Shown: positions 24,498-33,821, counted from the stretch's first letter. The stretch: 49,159 nt of DNA from Amycolatopsis sp. CA-128772 (GCF_002904295.1 NZ_PPHG01000065.1:1-49159), one strand, 5' to 3'. Notes: a model not told the origin generated them from the sequence alone. Numbers and translations are program-made.

Positions 24498-24525
24498 GTG
24501 TCCGCCGGAACCCGCCGGCGGACAC
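24498..24525 (+). terminator. hairpin after the feruloyl esterase gene
   Basis: An 11-base perfect stem, GTGTCCGCCGG (24498-24508) and CCGGCGGACAC (24515-24525), with a 6-base loop. It is followed by TCCTTTCC. It separates the esterase run from the LacI gene. Confidence 0.8.
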
Positions 24526-24595
24526 TCCTTTCCGTTGCGGTGAAGGGATATCCTGAAACGTGCCACCGGACAGAGTCGTCTTGGGAGGTGCCATC

Positions 24596-25621
24596 GTGTC
24601 CGCCGAGTCTTCCGACTTCCGCCCCACCCTGGCCGACGTCGCACGGGCGGCGGGGGTGTCGACCGCCACCGCGTCCCGCGTGCTCAACGGGTTTCCCCGG
24701 GTGAGCCCGGAACGGCGCCGGCAGGTCGAGTCCGCGATGCTGGAACTGGGCTACGCCCGCCAGCGCGCGGCGCGCGCGGCGCCCCCGCCGCAGACCGGCT
24801 CGATCGCGCTGGTGGTGTGCGAAGAGGCCCTGCGGCTGTTCACCGACCCCTACTTCCCGCGGATCGCCGCCGGGGCCGACCGGGAGCTGTCCGCGGTCGG
24901 CTTGCAGCTGGTGCTGCTCACCGTGCCCGCGACGGAGAACTACCAGGCGCCGGTGCTGCGCTACCTCGACGGCGGGCACGTCGACGGGGCGCTCGTCGTC
25001 GGCATGCACGGCCGCCGCCCGCTCGACCTGGACTGGGTCGACATCCCGGTCGTGTTCGGCGGGCGCCCGGTCCGGCAGGCGGAGTCGGACCGGCTCTCGT
25101 ACGTCGACGTCGACAACCAGGGCGGGGCGCGGCTGGCCACCCAGCACCTGCTCGCGGCGGGCCGCCGGACGGTCGCGACCATCGCCGGGCCGCAGGACAT
25201 GACCGCGGGCGTGGACCGGCTCAACGGCTACCGGCAGGCGATGGTGGGCGGTGGCCGGCACGACCTCGGGCTCGTCGTGTTCGGCGACTTCGGGCAGGCT
25301 TCCGGCGAGCACGCCACGGCCCGGCTGCTGGACCGCCGTCCGGACGTCGACGCCATCTTCGCCGCCTCGGACATGATGGCCGTCGGGGCGTTGCGCGCGC
25401 TGCGCCGGGCCGGCCGGGACGTGCCGGGGGACGTCGCCCTGATCGGCTTCGACGACCTGCCGATCAGCCGCCGGACGGACCCGCCGCTCACCACCGTGCG
25501 CCAGCCGGTGGAGGAGATGGGCGCGCGGATGACCGGCGAGCTGCTCGCCATGATCGCCGGCGCCGCCCCGCGGCAGCGCACGGTGCTCGACACCCGGCTG
25601 GTACTGCGCGAATCGGCCTGA
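24596..25621 (+). CDS. LacI-family transcriptional regulator, complete
   Basis: 341 residues from the GTG at 24596, chosen because GGGAGG lies 7 bases upstream; the GTG at 24560 has none. The HTH is canonical: TLADVARAAGVSTATASRVL at residues 11-30 with the hinge region NGFPRVSPERRRQVESAM. The sugar-binding domain follows: GSIALVVCEEALRLFTDPYF, HVDGALVVGMHG, DIPVVFGGRP, VDVDNQGGARLATQHLL, DAIFAASDMMAVGALRAL, DVALIGFDDLPISR and LTTVRQPVEEMG. It sits between the esterase genes and the GH54-GH59-GH54 group and is a candidate repressor for one of the LacI-type operator classes in the window. Which class cannot be decided from sequence alone. Confidence 0.95.
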   Translation: MSAESSDFRPTLADVARAAGVSTATASRVLNGFPRVSPERRRQVESAMLELGYARQRAARAAPPPQTGSIALVVCEEALRLFTDPYFPRIAAGADRELSAVGLQLVLLTVPATENYQAPVLRYLDGGHVDGALVVGMHGRRPLDLDWVDIPVVFGGRPVRQAESDRLSYVDVDNQGGARLATQHLLAAGRRTVATIAGPQDMTAGVDRLNGYRQAMVGGGRHDLGLVVFGDFGQASGEHATARLLDRRPDVDAIFAASDMMAVGALRALRRAGRDVPGDVALIGFDDLPISRRTDPPLTTVRQPVEEMGARMTGELLAMIAGAAPRQRTVLDTRLVLRESA

Positions 25622-25655
25622 ACAGTCTCTTGTGGACGTCTATCGAGGAGGATCC

Positions 25656-27098
25656 GTGCGCGTGATCGTGCTGCTGGCCGCGTTGGTGGTGACGGCGCTG
25701 ACCGGCGTGACACCGGCTTCGGCCGCCCCGGCGCCGCTGGTGAGTTCGGCGTCGGGGCGGTGCCTGACCGTCCGGGGCAACACCGACGCACCCGGGACGG
25801 CCCTGGAGATCCAGGACTGCGCCGGGCAGGCCGGGCAGGCGTTCGAGTTCACCGCGGCCGGTGAGCTGCGGACGCTGGCCGGCACCCGGTGCGTGGACGC
25901 CTACGGCAACCGGACGGCTCCCGGCACGGCGGTGATCAGCTGGTCGTGCTCCGGCGGGGCGAACCAGCAGTGGCGGCGGAACGCCGACGGGTCGATCACC
26001 GGTGTCCAATCGGGACTGTGCCTGGACGTCAACGGCGCCGGCACGGCCAACGGCACCGCGGTCATCCTCTGGACCTGCCACGGCGGGGCGAACCAGCAGT
26101 GGACCGGCGGGACGACCCCGCCGCCGCCGTCGGGCACGGCGCCGTGCGACATCTACGCCTCCGGCGGCACGCCGTGCGTCGCCGCGCACAGCACGGTCCG
26201 GGCGCTCTACGGGGCCTACGCGGGCAACCTGTACCAGGTCCGGCGCTCGTCCGACAACACGACCCGGAACGTCGGGGTCCTGGCGGCGGGCGGCAACGCC
26301 GACGCCGCGGCCCAGGACGCCTTCTGCGCGGGCAGCACCTGCGTCGTCACGGTCGTCTACGACCAGTCCGGCCGCGGGAACGACCTGTGGTACCAGGGAT
26401 CCAGCGTCGTCCCGGGCTCGAACCAGAGCAGCCCGGCGAAGGCGACGTCGGAATCGCTGACGGTCGGCGGCACCAAGGCGTATTCGCTGTACATCAACCC
26501 CGGCAACAGCTACTGGCGCGACGGCCACCTCACCGGCGTGCCGACCGGCAGCGCCCCCGAGGGCATGTACATGGTGACCAGCGGCACGCACGTCAACAGC
26601 GGCTGCTGCTTCGACTACGGCAACAGCGAAACGACGCGCAAGGCCGACGCGGCCGGCGCGATGGACGCGATCAACTTCGGCACCGAGTGCTGGTTCGGCG
26701 GCTGCAGCGGCGGCGGTCCGTGGGTGCAGGCCGACCTCGAGTGGGGGCTGTACCCGGGCGGCAGCCAGTCGTGGAACCCGAACCAGCGGGCGCTGCCCAG
26801 CAAGTTCGTCACCGCGATGCTGAAGAACAACGGCACGTCGCGGTTCGCGCTCAAGGGCAGCAACGCCCAGTCGGGCAGCCTCACGACGATGTGGGACGGC
26901 GCACTGCCCGGCGGCTACAGCCCGATGAAGAAGCAGGGCGCGATCGTGCTGGGCAGCGGCGGTGACTGCTGCAAGCCCGGCGGCGGCGCGAACCTGAGCG
27001 CGGGGACGTTCTACGAAGGAGCCATGGTCGCCGGCTACCCCTCGGACGCGACCGAAGCCGCGGTGCAGGCGAACGTCGTCGCGGCCGGCTACCGATGA
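25656..27098 (+). CDS. secreted GH54 alpha-L-arabinofuranosidase with N-terminal CBM13 domain (copy 2)
   Basis: 480 residues from the GTG at 25656 (AGGAGG 4 bases upstream, inside the sequence following the LacI stop). The signal peptide ends at ASA near residue 23. Here the three-lobe ricin domain comes first (CLTVRGNTDAPGT, CVDAYGNRTAPGT, CLDVNGAGTANGT), then a Pro-rich linker, then the GH54 domain (APCDIYASGGTPCVAAHSTVR), opposite to copies 1 and 3. The vicinal Cys pair (GCCFDYG), the Glu in ADLEWG and the Asp in GSGGDCC, 75 residues apart, are present. After that Asp the usual NS is replaced by a Cys-Cys and Gly-rich insertion (DCCKPGGGANLS), so the active-site loop differs from the other copies. 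The 3' end meets a possible ATGA overlap at 27095. Confidence 0.93.
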   Translation: MRVIVLLAALVVTALTGVTPASAAPAPLVSSASGRCLTVRGNTDAPGTALEIQDCAGQAGQAFEFTAAGELRTLAGTRCVDAYGNRTAPGTAVISWSCSGGANQQWRRNADGSITGVQSGLCLDVNGAGTANGTAVILWTCHGGANQQWTGGTTPPPPSGTAPCDIYASGGTPCVAAHSTVRALYGAYAGNLYQVRRSSDNTTRNVGVLAAGGNADAAAQDAFCAGSTCVVTVVYDQSGRGNDLWYQGSSVVPGSNQSSPAKATSESLTVGGTKAYSLYINPGNSYWRDGHLTGVPTGSAPEGMYMVTSGTHVNSGCCFDYGNSETTRKADAAGAMDAINFGTECWFGGCSGGGPWVQADLEWGLYPGGSQSWNPNQRALPSKFVTAMLKNNGTSRFALKGSNAQSGSLTTMWDGALPGGYSPMKKQGAIVLGSGGDCCKPGGGANLSAGTFYEGAMVAGYPSDATEAAVQANVVAAGYR

Positions 27099-27136
27099 CC
27101 ACCCCCACCCCCTCCGTCGGAAGAGAGAGAACTGCC

Positions 27137-29521
27137 ATGCCCGGAACCCTGCTCCGGCGGATCCGCGCGGTCGCGGTCGCTGCGGCCGTCCTCGGCGCCG
27201 GCGTCGTGGCCGCGGCCGCACCGGCCCAGGCCGCCACCTCGATCACGCTCAACGGCGGCTCGGCCGGCCGGACCTTCGACGGCGTCGGCGCGGTGAGCGG
27301 CGGCGGCGGCAACAGCCGCCTGCTGATCGACTACCCGGAGCCGCAGCGCGGGCAGATCCTCGACTACCTGTTCAAACCCGGCTACGGCGCCGCCCTGCAG
27401 ATCCTCAAGGTGGAGATGGGCGGGGACACGAACTCCACCAGCGGCGCCGAGCCCAGCCACGCCCACTTCCGCGGCGACCTGGACTGCAACCGCGGGTACG
27501 AGTGGTGGATCATGGAACAGGCCAAGGCGCGCAACCCCGGCATCCGGCTGGTCGGCCTGCCGTGGGGCGCGCCCGGCTGGATCGGCAACGGCACGTTCTT
27601 CTCGAACGACCTCGTCGACTACTACCTGTCCTGGCTGGGCTGCGCGAAACAGCACGGGCTCACCATCGACTACCTCACGACCGTCCAGAACGAGAAGCAG
27701 TGGAGCGCCGACTGGACCGTCACCATGCGCAACGCGCTCAACGCCAACGGGTACGCGGGCGTCAAGGTGATCTCCGGTGACTCGTGGCCGGGGGACTGGG
27801 GGCCGGCGGGCGCGATCTCGACGAACACGGCCTACCGCAACGCGACCGACGTCCTCAGCGCCCACTACACCTGCGGCTACCTCAGCGCGCAGACCTCCTG
27901 CAGCGTGCCGTCGAACGTCACCGCCACCGGGAAGACGCTGTGGTCCAGCGAAAACGGCTCCCAGGACTACAACGACGGCGCCAAGCCGCTGGCCCGCGGC
28001 ATCAACCGCGTCTACCTCGACGGCAAGATGACCGCGTACCTCAACTGGGACCTGATCGCCGCCACCACGCCGAACATCCCGTGGCCGACCGTGGGGCTGA
28101 TGCTGGCCAACCAGCCGTGGTCGGGCTACTACGCGGTCGGCAAGGACGCGTGGGCGCTGGCGCACACGACCCAGTTCACCGCACCCGGCTGGAAGTACCT
28201 CGACGCGTCCAGCGGCTACCTCGGCGGCAACCGGTCCAACGGCAGCTACGTCACGCTGAAGGCACCGAACACCGGTGACTACAGCACGGTCATCGAAACC
28301 ATGGACGCCACTTCGGCCCAGACGCTGAACTTCACCACGACCGGCGGCCTGTCCACCGGCCAGGTGCACGTGTGGGCGACCAACCTGAACTCCGGCAACT
28401 CCGCGGACTTCTTCGTGCACGCGTCGGACATCACCCCGGCCGGCGGGGCCTACTCCCTGACCGCCCAGCCCGGCTACCTGTACACCATCACGACGACGAC
28501 CGGGCAGGGCAAGGGCACCGCGGTCAGCCCGCCGCAGGGCTCGCTGAACCTGCCCTACAGCGACGACTTCGACGGGTACGCGGCGGGCAAGGAAGCCAAG
28601 TACCTGATGGACATGGAAGGCGCGTTCGAGACGGCGGCGTGCGGCGCCGGCCGCGCGGGGACGTGCGTGCGCCAGGCGTCCCCGCAGAAGGCGATCCCGT
28701 GGAAGAAGCTGACCGACCCGTACGCGTTGCTGGGCAATGTGGCCTGGAGCAACTACGCGGTGAACGCGGACGTGCTGCTGGAGAAGGCTGGGTACGTCCA
28801 GCTGCTCGGCCGCGTCGGTTCGCAGGACACCGGCAACCAGGCCGCGGTGAACGCGTACTACCTGCGGGTCAGCGACACGGGCGCGTGGTCGATCCAGCGC
28901 AACAACACGAGCCAGCAGGTCACCACGCTGCGCAGCGGCACGACGACGGCGCTGGGCACCAACCGCTGGCACCAGCTGTCCCTGGGCTTCTCGGGCAGCA
29001 CGATCACGGCCTCGGTGGACGGCACGGTCGTCGGCTCGGTCACCGACTCGACGTTCCCGGCCGGCCAGGTCGGCATCGGCACGAGCCAGGGCGAGACGGC
29101 CCAGTTCGACAACCTGGCGGTGACCGGCTCGGGCGGCGGATCGACGTCCGTGCTCCGCAACACCGGCGCCGGCCGCTGCCTCGACGTCCCGAACGTGAGC
29201 CAGACGAACGGCACGCAGGTGTCCCTGTGGGACTGCAACGGCGGCGGCAACCAGCAGTGGACGCTGACGTCCGGCAAGCAGCTGCAGGTGTACGGCAGCA
29301 AGTGCCTCGACGCCGAGGGCGCCGCCACCACGCCGGGCACGAAGGTGATCATCTGGGACTGCACGGGCGGTTCGAACCAGCAGTGGAACGCGGCGACCGA
29401 CGGCACGATCACCGGCGTCCAGTCCGGACTGTGCCTCGGTCCGAACGGCACCGCGAACAGCGCTCCCGTGTCGCTGCAGACCTGTACCGGCGGCGCGGCC
29501 CAGAAGTGGGCCCGGAGCTGA
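27137..29521 (+). CDS. secreted GH59 galactosidase (galactocerebrosidase family) with CBM13 domain
   Basis: 794 residues from the ATG at 27137; an in-frame ATG at 27095 overlapping the GH54 stop is possible but would precede the signal peptide by 14 residues. The signal peptide ends AQA near residue 32. GH59 identity is clear from FDGVGAVSGGGGNSRLLIDY, ILKVEMGGDTNSTSGAEPSH and LVGLPWGAPGWIG. TVQNEKQW has the likely acid/base Glu and LWSSENGSQD the likely nucleophile Glu. A jelly-roll domain with LGFSGSTITASVDG follows, then a three-lobe ricin domain from about residue 670. Bacterial GH59 enzymes act as beta-galactosidases, and here the target may be galactan or arabinogalactan side chains (inference). 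Confidence 0.94.
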   Translation: MPGTLLRRIRAVAVAAAVLGAGVVAAAAPAQAATSITLNGGSAGRTFDGVGAVSGGGGNSRLLIDYPEPQRGQILDYLFKPGYGAALQILKVEMGGDTNSTSGAEPSHAHFRGDLDCNRGYEWWIMEQAKARNPGIRLVGLPWGAPGWIGNGTFFSNDLVDYYLSWLGCAKQHGLTIDYLTTVQNEKQWSADWTVTMRNALNANGYAGVKVISGDSWPGDWGPAGAISTNTAYRNATDVLSAHYTCGYLSAQTSCSVPSNVTATGKTLWSSENGSQDYNDGAKPLARGINRVYLDGKMTAYLNWDLIAATTPNIPWPTVGLMLANQPWSGYYAVGKDAWALAHTTQFTAPGWKYLDASSGYLGGNRSNGSYVTLKAPNTGDYSTVIETMDATSAQTLNFTTTGGLSTGQVHVWATNLNSGNSADFFVHASDITPAGGAYSLTAQPGYLYTITTTTGQGKGTAVSPPQGSLNLPYSDDFDGYAAGKEAKYLMDMEGAFETAACGAGRAGTCVRQASPQKAIPWKKLTDPYALLGNVAWSNYAVNADVLLEKAGYVQLLGRVGSQDTGNQAAVNAYYLRVSDTGAWSIQRNNTSQQVTTLRSGTTTALGTNRWHQLSLGFSGSTITASVDGTVVGSVTDSTFPAGQVGIGTSQGETAQFDNLAVTGSGGGSTSVLRNTGAGRCLDVPNVSQTNGTQVSLWDCNGGGNQQWTLTSGKQLQVYGSKCLDAEGAATTPGTKVIIWDCTGGSNQQWNAATDGTITGVQSGLCLGPNGTANSAPVSLQTCTGGAAQKWARS

Positions 29522-29540
29522 CGACGGAGGGAGTTCCCCG

Positions 29541-31007
29541 ATGATCTCGAAACCACGACGGAGACGGTGGCTGCCGACCGCAGGGGCCGCGCTGGCCCTC
29601 GCCGCGGGCATGGTGACCGGCCCGGTCACCAGCGCCCAGGCCGCCACCCAGGGGCCGTGCGACATCTACGCGGCCGGCGGCACGCCCTGCGTCGCCGCGC
29701 ATTCGACGACCCGGGCGCTGTACGGCGCCTACAGCGGCGCGCTCTACCAGGTGCGGCGCGCGTCGGACAGCAAGACGCAGGACATCGGCGTGCTGAGCGC
29801 GGGTGGCGTCGCGAACGCGGCGGCCCAGGACTCCTTCTGCGCCGGAACGACCTGCCTGATCACGGTCATCTACGACCAGTCGGGCCGCAACAACCGCCTG
29901 ACGCAGGCGCCGCCGGGCGGCTTCCAGGGGCCGGCCGCGGGCGGTTACGACAACCTCGCCAACGCGGCGGCCGCCCCGACCACCGTCGGCGGTCAGAAGG
30001 CCTACGGCGTCTACGTGGCGCCCGGCACGGGGTACCGCAACAACAACACGAACGGCGTCGCGACCGGTGACCAGCCGGAGGGGATGTACGCGATCTTCGA
30101 CGGCACGCACTACAACGGCGGCTGCTGCTTCGACTACGGCAACGCCGAACGCAACAGCCGCGACAACGGCAACGGCACCATGGAGGCCATCTACTTCGGC
30201 AACATCAGGGTCTGGGGCTACGGCGCCGGCAACGGCCCGTGGATCATGGCCGACCTGGAGAACGGCCTGTTCTCCGGGGTCAACCAGCGCTACAACGCCA
30301 ACGACCCGAGCATCAGCCACCGCTACCTGACGGCGATCATCAAGGGCGAGCCCAACCACTGGGCCATCCGCGGCGGCAACGCCCAGTCCGGCGACGTGTC
30401 CACGTTCTACAACGGCGTCCGCCCCAACGTTTCGGGCTACAACCCGATGCGCAAGGAAGGCGCCATCATCCTCGGCACGGGTGGCGACAACAGCATCGGA
30501 TCGGCGGGCACGTTCTACGAAGGCGTGATGACGTCCGGCTATCCGTCGGACGCCACGGAAAGCGCGGTGCAGGCGAACATCGTCGCGGCCGGGTACGGCA
30601 CCGGCGGCAGCAACACGGGCACCGGCCCGGTGCACGCGGTCGGCGCGGGCAAGTGCCTGTCGGCGCCGAACTCGACCCAGGGCACGCAGCTGCAGATAGC
30701 CGGCTGCGCGAGCCAGGCGGGCCAGACCTGGACCCGCACGGCGGACGGCAGGCTGACCGCCACCCTCGGCGGCGCGACGCTGTGCCTGGACGCCTCGGGC
30801 CAGGGCACGAGCGCGGGCACCAAGGCGGTGACGTGGCCCTGCAACGGCCAGGCCAACCAGCAGTGGACGGTCAACGCCAACGGCACGGTGACCGGCGTCC
30901 AATCAGGACTGTGCCTGGACGTGACCGGCGCCTCGACCGCCGACGGCGCACCGGTGGAGCTGTGGACCTGCAACGGCGGCAGCAACCAGCAGTGGACGTT
31001 CGGCTAG
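29541..31007 (+). CDS. secreted GH54 alpha-L-arabinofuranosidase with C-terminal CBM13 domain (copy 3)
   Basis: 488 residues from the ATG at 29541, with GGAGGGAG upstream and 19 bases after GH59. A Lys/Arg-rich signal peptide ends AQA near residue 33. The GH54 domain starts QGPCDIYAAGGTPCVAAHST and keeps GCCFDYG, the Glu of ADLENG and the Asp of GTGGDNS 76 residues apart, matching the known catalytic pair. The C-terminal ricin domain has three lobes, of which the first is atypical (CLSAPNSTQGT). Copies 1 and 3 share domain order; the flanking GH59 suggests joint action on arabinogalactan-like side chains. Its stop lies only 9 bases from the stop of the convergent receptor gene. Confidence 0.95.
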   Translation: MISKPRRRRWLPTAGAALALAAGMVTGPVTSAQAATQGPCDIYAAGGTPCVAAHSTTRALYGAYSGALYQVRRASDSKTQDIGVLSAGGVANAAAQDSFCAGTTCLITVIYDQSGRNNRLTQAPPGGFQGPAAGGYDNLANAAAAPTTVGGQKAYGVYVAPGTGYRNNNTNGVATGDQPEGMYAIFDGTHYNGGCCFDYGNAERNSRDNGNGTMEAIYFGNIRVWGYGAGNGPWIMADLENGLFSGVNQRYNANDPSISHRYLTAIIKGEPNHWAIRGGNAQSGDVSTFYNGVRPNVSGYNPMRKEGAIILGTGGDNSIGSAGTFYEGVMTSGYPSDATESAVQANIVAAGYGTGGSNTGTGPVHAVGAGKCLSAPNSTQGTQLQIAGCASQAGQTWTRTADGRLTATLGGATLCLDASGQGTSAGTKAVTWPCNGQANQQWTVNANGTVTGVQSGLCLDVTGASTADGAPVELWTCNGGSNQQWTFG

Positions 31008-31016
31008 CGTGACCTG

Positions 31017-33821
31017 TCACGGATCGGGCGGGCACCAGGTGTCGGACGTCGGACCGTCGGCCGCGCCGCAGAAGCCGTGGACCGACTTGTCGACTTCGCC
31101 GCCGGACACGCCCATCACCGCGACCGGCTTGTTCTGCGGCACGTTCCGGCTGATGTCCCCGCCGTAGTCGATGGTCCCGGTGACGCCTTCGAGGTACTTG
31201 TTGACCTGCTCGGCACCCGGGCGCGAGGTGTGGATCGCGGTGATCTCGCGCCAGATCGCGCCGGGTGTCACCGGGATCTCGGCCGCCGTCTCGCGCAGGT
31301 ACGCGGCCGCGACGATCATCACCTGCGCGGCGTCGTAGGCCAGCGCGGCGTGGCCGTCGTACGAGCGGCCCTCCGGCGTCCGCTCGAACGGGAACAGCGT
31401 CTCGTCCAACGTCGTGTAGAAGTCGAGCGCGGCGCCGCTCGGCTCGGTGACCGGGGAGGTGGCGAACGACAGGTAGTAGTAGGGCAGTGCCCGGTTGCGC
31501 CGGCGTTCGCCCTGGTCGGCGACGAACCGCGTGACGTCGTCGTCGCCGATCACGGTCGCCCGGCTGCCGCACTGCGCGGCGCTGCTGAGGAACTGGCCGA
31601 AGTCGGGGACACCCCGGCCGGCGAAGAACACCAGGCCGTCGTAGGAGCAGGTGTCCCGGCCCGCCGCGCCCGCGTTGCCCAGCAGCGTCTCGCCGTAACG
31701 CACGTGCGAAGGCGGCCCGCCGAGGCCGCCGTCCGGGGTGAACGCCCGGGCTTCGACCTGGAACTTCTTCGCCTGGAAAGCCTTCAGGACGTCGTCGCGC
31801 AGGTTGGTGCTGTACACGTCGGCGTCGTCGTCGGAGTAGTAGATGCGGACCGCGCGCGGCCCGGGCAGCTGCTCGGCGAACCCGGCCGCCACCGCGGCCT
31901 CCCGCCGGTTCTGCGGTGTCACCTGGAAGTACATCGGGTTCAGGTCGGCGAGCGGGTCCGCGGACAGCGTCGAGGCGACCATCGGCAGCCCGGCGTTGGT
32001 CAGCGCGGCGATGGTCCGCTGGGTCGGCTCGCTGCTCAGGTCCAGCCCGACGACCCCGACGATGCTCTTGTCCTGCTCGGCCTGCTGCCGCAGCTGGTTC
32101 GCCACCCGCACGCCTTCGCGCATGTTGCGCCCGGCGTTGGCGATGAGCAGCCGGACGACCGGGTCGGCCGAGCCCGGCGCGTTCAGCTGCCGCAGCTGGG
32201 CGACCGCGAACCCCTCCAGCGACTCGCGTTCGGTGGTCAGCCCCTCGGCGAGGTTGTTGGACGACGTCAGCGCCTCGAGCACGACGAGCGTGATGTACGG
32301 CCGTTCCGGGTGGGCCTGGTGCAGCTGCTCCGCGCGGTGGTTCTGGTCCAGCACGACCGCCTCGACCTGCCGGATCGTCGCGTCCGACGGCTGGAAGACG
32401 TCCTGGGCGCCGTCCGTGGTGCCGACGCACTCGCTGCCGGTCCAGGTCAACCAAAGGTTGTCGGAACCGCAGTGCTCGGCGTAGCTGTCGCGGTGGCGGT
32501 AGGCGACGAACCCGGCGACCAGCGCGACGACCACGACGGGCACGCCGATCCGCGTCCACCGGCTCGCCCACCACGGCGGCCGGACCTGCCGGCGGAACCG
32601 GTAGTCGCTGCCGAGGGTCTGCAGCATCTGCCGCACCTTCGGCTCGTCGGTGTCGGCGGGCGGCCGGACGCCGATCGGCAGGTACCAGGCGGTCGGCTGC
32701 CGCTCCCGCCGGTCGCGTTCGAGCTGGTTCTGCCAGGCGACGTAGGCGGCTCGCGCCTGCTCGGCCTGGAACTGCGGCCGGTGCGTGGTCGGCTTCGCGT
32801 CCGGCGGCGGCAGGGGGCTGGCGCTGACCACCAGCAGCGGGTCGAACCGCCCGACCTGGTTGCGGACGGAGTTGACCAGCTCCAGCAGCCGGTACCCGCC
32901 GTTGCCGACGCTCACCTCGTCCAGCAGCAGCACGGGGTAGGTCATCCGGCGCCGCCGCCACACCCGCCACGGCCGCAGCCGGTAGGCGCGCCGCAGGTCT
33001 TCGAGGAAGGCGTTGAGCAGCAGCCGGCAGACGTATTCGGGGGCCTCCTCCTGCCACTGCCCCTCGGTGAGCCGCCGGGCGAACCGGACGAAGCTGCCGG
33101 ACATCTCCGGCGCCAGGTGCGGTTGCCGCAGGAACCACCGGTACCGCCCGGACAGCACGGGCACCCGCCCGGTGACGGCGACCCGGAAGGTCAGCAGGGT
33201 CAGCCCGCGCACGAGCAGCGAGAAGACCTTCCAGATGCCCTGGTTCTCGGGCAGCTGCTTGACGGCGTCCTCGGCCGAGGAGCTGAACCGTTCGGCGAGG
33301 CTGATCCGCCGGATGGCCCGCCGCAGCACCCCGTCGGGATCGTCCCGCCCGTCGTAGTCCTGCAGCATGAGCCAGTAGACGAGGTCGAACAGCGGAAACG
33401 GCAGCCGGCTGGTGTGCGCGGACGCGCTGTCCCCGAGCTCCTTCCGCGCTTCCCGCAGCACGTCCCGCACGACGGTGACGGAGTCGGCGGTGGCGGCCCC
33501 GGCCTCATCCCGCCCCTCATGGGCGGCGAGATCGGGCCGCGCATACCGGATGCTGCCCTGCGGTTTGGCACTCCGCAGCCGTTCGGCAATGGCGGTGAGC
33601 ACATCCCCGTTTTCCCCCGGCCGCACGAGGCAGACCATGGGCAGCCCCCGCCGTTCGGACCGTTCGTCCTGGTAGTCCCCCCACCGGCACTGATCATCCA
33701 GCTTCCGCGGCCGATCCCCGACCCGCGGCCGCAGGCACAGCGCCCCGATCAGCTTCACCAGCACGTCGGCACCGAGAAAGCCGAGCGGTCCCGTTCTCCC
33801 CATCCGAACAGAATGGCACAT
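31017..33821 (-). CDS. membrane receptor-like protein: degenerate NTPase-like part, one TM, type-1 periplasmic-binding domain
   Basis: 934 residues from the ATG at 33821 (an ATG at 33803 is equally possible; neither has a clear ribosome-binding site). Residues 1-420 are cytoplasmic, with YPVLLLDEVSVGNGG near 295-309 resembling a Walker B strand. The stretch where Walker A would be expected (VCLVRPGENGDVLTAIAERL) lacks the GK[ST] motif. One membrane span lies at about 424-441. Outside it are a Cys-flanked segment (C451, C465 in ECVGTTDGAQDVF) and a full type-1 solute-binding fold like branched-chain amino acid receptors: DKSIVGVVGLDLSSEPTQ, LPMVASTLSADPLADLNPMYFQV, VRIYYSDDDAD and DGLVFFAGRG. 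No permease or ATPase genes are nearby, so signalling is more likely than transport. Its function is unknown. Confidence 0.75.
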   Translation of the reverse strand: MCHSVRMGRTGPLGFLGADVLVKLIGALCLRPRVGDRPRKLDDQCRWGDYQDERSERRGLPMVCLVRPGENGDVLTAIAERLRSAKPQGSIRYARPDLAAHEGRDEAGAATADSVTVVRDVLREARKELGDSASAHTSRLPFPLFDLVYWLMLQDYDGRDDPDGVLRRAIRRISLAERFSSSAEDAVKQLPENQGIWKVFSLLVRGLTLLTFRVAVTGRVPVLSGRYRWFLRQPHLAPEMSGSFVRFARRLTEGQWQEEAPEYVCRLLLNAFLEDLRRAYRLRPWRVWRRRRMTYPVLLLDEVSVGNGGYRLLELVNSVRNQVGRFDPLLVVSASPLPPPDAKPTTHRPQFQAEQARAAYVAWQNQLERDRRERQPTAWYLPIGVRPPADTDEPKVRQMLQTLGSDYRFRRQVRPPWWASRWTRIGVPVVVVALVAGFVAYRHRDSYAEHCGSDNLWLTWTGSECVGTTDGAQDVFQPSDATIRQVEAVVLDQNHRAEQLHQAHPERPYITLVVLEALTSSNNLAEGLTTERESLEGFAVAQLRQLNAPGSADPVVRLLIANAGRNMREGVRVANQLRQQAEQDKSIVGVVGLDLSSEPTQRTIAALTNAGLPMVASTLSADPLADLNPMYFQVTPQNRREAAVAAGFAEQLPGPRAVRIYYSDDDADVYSTNLRDDVLKAFQAKKFQVEARAFTPDGGLGGPPSHVRYGETLLGNAGAAGRDTCSYDGLVFFAGRGVPDFGQFLSSAAQCGSRATVIGDDDVTRFVADQGERRRNRALPYYYLSFATSPVTEPSGAALDFYTTLDETLFPFERTPEGRSYDGHAALAYDAAQVMIVAAAYLRETAAEIPVTPGAIWREITAIHTSRPGAEQVNKYLEGVTGTIDYGGDISRNVPQNKPVAVMGVSGGEVDKSVHGFCGAADGPTSDTWCPPDP

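Noticed and set aside
27089..29665. 858-codon minus-strand open frame over GH59
   Set aside because: It is antisense to a strongly recognised GH59 enzyme and has no domain or start signal.
31008..31021. CGTGACCTGTCACG palindrome between the convergent GH54 and receptor genes
   Set aside because: The central spacer is only 2 bases, so it would make a poor hairpin; it overlaps the receptor stop codon. It was not called as a terminator.
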